From positions 1 to 64,000 of the forward strand of contig JAJZIY010000001.1 of the NCBI GenBank assembly GCA_021828475.1: a stretch of DNA of 64,000 bases, given 5' to 3'. The position numbers and the translations under genes were made by a program. The notes below the pieces were generated by a model that did no database searches, was not told the DNA's origin, and worked only from the letters and a program-made list of their open reading frames with translations. Origin of the DNA: Actinomycetes bacterium (lineage in GTDB: Bacteria > Actinomycetota > Acidimicrobiia > Acidimicrobiales > Palsa-688). Positions 61,748-64,000 of this stretch are shown piece after piece; within the stretch, counting starts at the first letter, position 1, and every line of letters begins with the position of its first letter.

Positions 61748-63820
61748 TCAACGCTTGGTCCCCGTCCCGGTTTCGACCAGGCTGGCGTACGGTCCGAAGT
61801 CGGCAGGCGTCAGCAGGCGCCCCATCTTGCGCATCTCGCGCTGCACGGCGTCGATGACGCAGTGCATGTCTACGGCGGTGCCGGCGTCCGCGGCGATGAA
61901 GCCGGCGGTGAGGGCGGCGTTGCGGATCGCGCCCCCCGAGAGCTTGAACAACTTGGCCAGCAGGCCCAGGTCGATGTCTTCCAGGGGCGCGCTCGTCGGC
62001 AGGCTTCGCTCCCAGATCCGCCGGCGCTCCGGCTCTTCGGGCATCGGGAAGTCCACGCTCACGTGCACCCGGCGCAAGAACGCGGGGTCGATGTTGGTCG
62101 CAAGGTTGGTCGCCAGGACCACGATGCCCTCGTAGCGCTCGAGGCGCTGGAGGAGGTATGCGACCTCGATGTTGGCATAACGGTCGTGGGCGTCCGAGAC
62201 CTCGGACCGCTTGCCGAAGATGGCATCGGCCTCGTCGAAGAACAGGGCCACGTTGCTGGCTTCGGCGGCAGCGAAGACGGCCGCCAGGTTCTTCTCTGTT
62301 TCGCCCACCCATTTCGAGACCAGTGCGGCCAGGTCGACCTTGTAGAGGTCCAGGGACAGCTCGCCGGCGATGATCTCGGCGGCAAGGGTCTTGCCTGTGC
62401 CCGAAGGCCCAGAGAACATGGCCACCACACCACTCGATGGCGAGGGCTCGAAGCCCCACTCGTAGAACACGGTGTGCTTGTAACGCGAGCGGGCGACGAC
62501 CTCTCGGAGCCGTTCCATGCGGTCGCCGTCGAGCACGAGGTCCCCCCAGCCACGGGTGGGCCGGATCCGGGGCGCCAGGGCGCTGATGTGGCCGGCGGCC
62601 AACCGTCTTATTGCCGCACCGACACCTCCCACCCCGGGTACGGCAGCCGCGACCTGCTCCAGTTGCTCGGCTGTCAGGGACTGGTCCTGCCAGGCAGACG
62701 GTGCTTGCGCCGGCTCGTGCGCCCCCGCCACCCCCCCGTCGCATTGGCCCTCGGGACCGGCCTGTCCCGGCCGGTCGGAGGCCACCGACTCCCATTCCTG
62801 GCGCGTAGCGCGGGCCGGGGCGGCCGGGCGCTCGGCCCACGCCACTGAGGGCAGGCTGTCCAAAGGGAGCTCCTCGCTCGAGCCCAACGCCCAGCGGATG
62901 TGGGCCGCCTCCTCGACCCGCCGGCGCGCGTCGGGCGGCAGTGGGGCGTCGAGGTCGACGAGGACTGCGCACTGCAGGAGCGTTGCCTGGCGCACGAGCG
63001 CGTCCCAGGCGTTGGGGGACGCGGGCAGGGGGGATTCGAGCAGAGGGCCCAGGGCGGCGCCGGCCTGCTCGCGCCGTCGTGCCCGGTCCGTGCCCGGCAC
63101 GAGCAACAGCTTGGTGCTGCGCGGCAGTTGCGCGCCCGCCGGGACCACGCCGGCGATGTAGCGCCAGCCCGGCGGCAGCTCGGGGTCCGGCGAGGTGTCG
63201 CCGCTCAGGTGCCACACGACCGTCGCCGAGGGGGTGATGGGGGCCGATGCGATGGGGCCGGCGTCCATGGGACCGAGAAGGGCCGCCCGCCGCAGGCCGC
63301 TACCCGGCCCGGCAGCCAGTGCCACCTCGGGACGGTCCCCGAACAGGAGCTGGAGCGTGAACAGACTGAGGCGTCTCTGGCTCACGTCGTCGTTGAGGTA
63401 GCCGACGACGCGCTGACGGCGCGGGTCGAGCTCGACGGCGCAGGCTGCCGCGAACACTTCGCTTTCCATCTCCGACAACGCGGCAAACCGGACAATACGT
63501 CCAAATTGGCCGTCGCCGGAAATCTCGGCACGCAAACTGTCGCGCGCCGCTGATACAGAGGCGGCAGCCTCGGCGTCGATCGCCCGGACGAGCGACATGT
63601 CCGTTTTGGCGAGACCGGGGAGCTCGTTGAGGAGCCTGGTCAGATCCTCGTCGTCGACCTTGAGCCCGGCCAGGGGGTCCGGCCTGTGGTCGAAGGCGAC
63701 CCGCAATACCAGAGCCGCCCGGTTGAGCAGGACGTCCGCCAGTACCGCCCACGCAGGCGCCTCCTGCGTGGCGTGGCTTTGCCCTGGGATTACCATAGCC
63801 AAGTCAACCAGAAAATGCAC
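61748..63820 (-). CDS. AAA+ ATPase of eCIS type, with long N-terminal extension
   Basis: FSGPSGTGKTLAAEIIAGEL; VALFFDEADAIFGKRSEVSDAHDRYANIEVAYLLQRLERYEGIVVLATNL; next to DUF4157 and DUF4255 genes. Confidence 0.85.
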   Translation of the reverse strand: MHFLVDLAMVIPGQSHATQEAPAWAVLADVLLNRAALVLRVAFDHRPDPLAGLKVDDEDLTRLLNELPGLAKTDMSLVRAIDAEAAASVSAARDSLRAEISGDGQFGRIVRFAALSEMESEVFAAACAVELDPRRQRVVGYLNDDVSQRRLSLFTLQLLFGDRPEVALAAGPGSGLRRAALLGPMDAGPIASAPITPSATVVWHLSGDTSPDPELPPGWRYIAGVVPAGAQLPRSTKLLLVPGTDRARRREQAGAALGPLLESPLPASPNAWDALVRQATLLQCAVLVDLDAPLPPDARRRVEEAAHIRWALGSSEELPLDSLPSVAWAERPAAPARATRQEWESVASDRPGQAGPEGQCDGGVAGAHEPAQAPSAWQDQSLTAEQLEQVAAAVPGVGGVGAAIRRLAAGHISALAPRIRPTRGWGDLVLDGDRMERLREVVARSRYKHTVFYEWGFEPSPSSGVVAMFSGPSGTGKTLAAEIIAGELSLDLYKVDLAALVSKWVGETEKNLAAVFAAAEASNVALFFDEADAIFGKRSEVSDAHDRYANIEVAYLLQRLERYEGIVVLATNLATNIDPAFLRRVHVSVDFPMPEEPERRRIWERSLPTSAPLEDIDLGLLAKLFKLSGGAIRNAALTAGFIAADAGTAVDMHCVIDAVQREMRKMGRLLTPADFGPYASLVETGTGTKR

Positions 63821-63901
63821 CTCTACGGTCCACCGTACTGCCGGACTTCGGAGGGGCAGAGACGCTACGCTACTGCTGGGGCGATTCAGGGAGCTGCCAG
63901 C

Positions 63902-64000
63902 TTGATCCAGTTCATCGACGAGGCGATTGAGACTTTGCTGCGCCGGGAGGTCCCTCTCCCGGAGCCCAGCGTCGACATCTCCTTCGCGGCGCCGGACCGG
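63902..64000 (+). CDS. DUF4255 (Pvc16/Cis16-like) protein, 5' partial
   Basis: TTG start; LIQFIDEAIETLLRREVPLPEPSVDISFAAPDR, typical DUF4255 N-terminus; truncated by window end. Confidence 0.72.
   Translation, partial: MIQFIDEAIETLLRREVPLPEPSVDISFAAPDR

Overview
GC-rich actinobacterial-type chromosomal segment; gene content suggests an Acidimicrobiia-like lineage (inference). Left end (64-9188): a compact, mostly translationally coupled DsrE/TusA/MvhD/HdrA-HdrA-HdrC-HdrB/TSUP cluster with a LysR regulator, probably for cytoplasmic sulfur trafficking and oxidation. Middle: housekeeping and metabolic genes (pta, acs, satP, hemH, ahcY, argS, ileS, rnd, cold-shock protein, ABC-F), two GGDEF proteins, an NRAMP-like transporter with altered metal-site motifs behind a structured leader, and an oligopeptide ABC operon with no ATPases that abuts a scrambled insertion-sequence region. 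In that region an IS630-type transposase gene is circularly permuted across a perfect 28-bp direct repeat. Right end (60954-64000): a DUF4157 (eCIS-core) protein, an eCIS-type AAA+ ATPase and the first codons of a DUF4255/Pvc16-like protein, which looks like the edge of an extracellular contractile injection system locus continuing beyond the window. No tRNA, rRNA or CRISPR array was recognised. All family calls come from reading the translations by eye; no searches were run.
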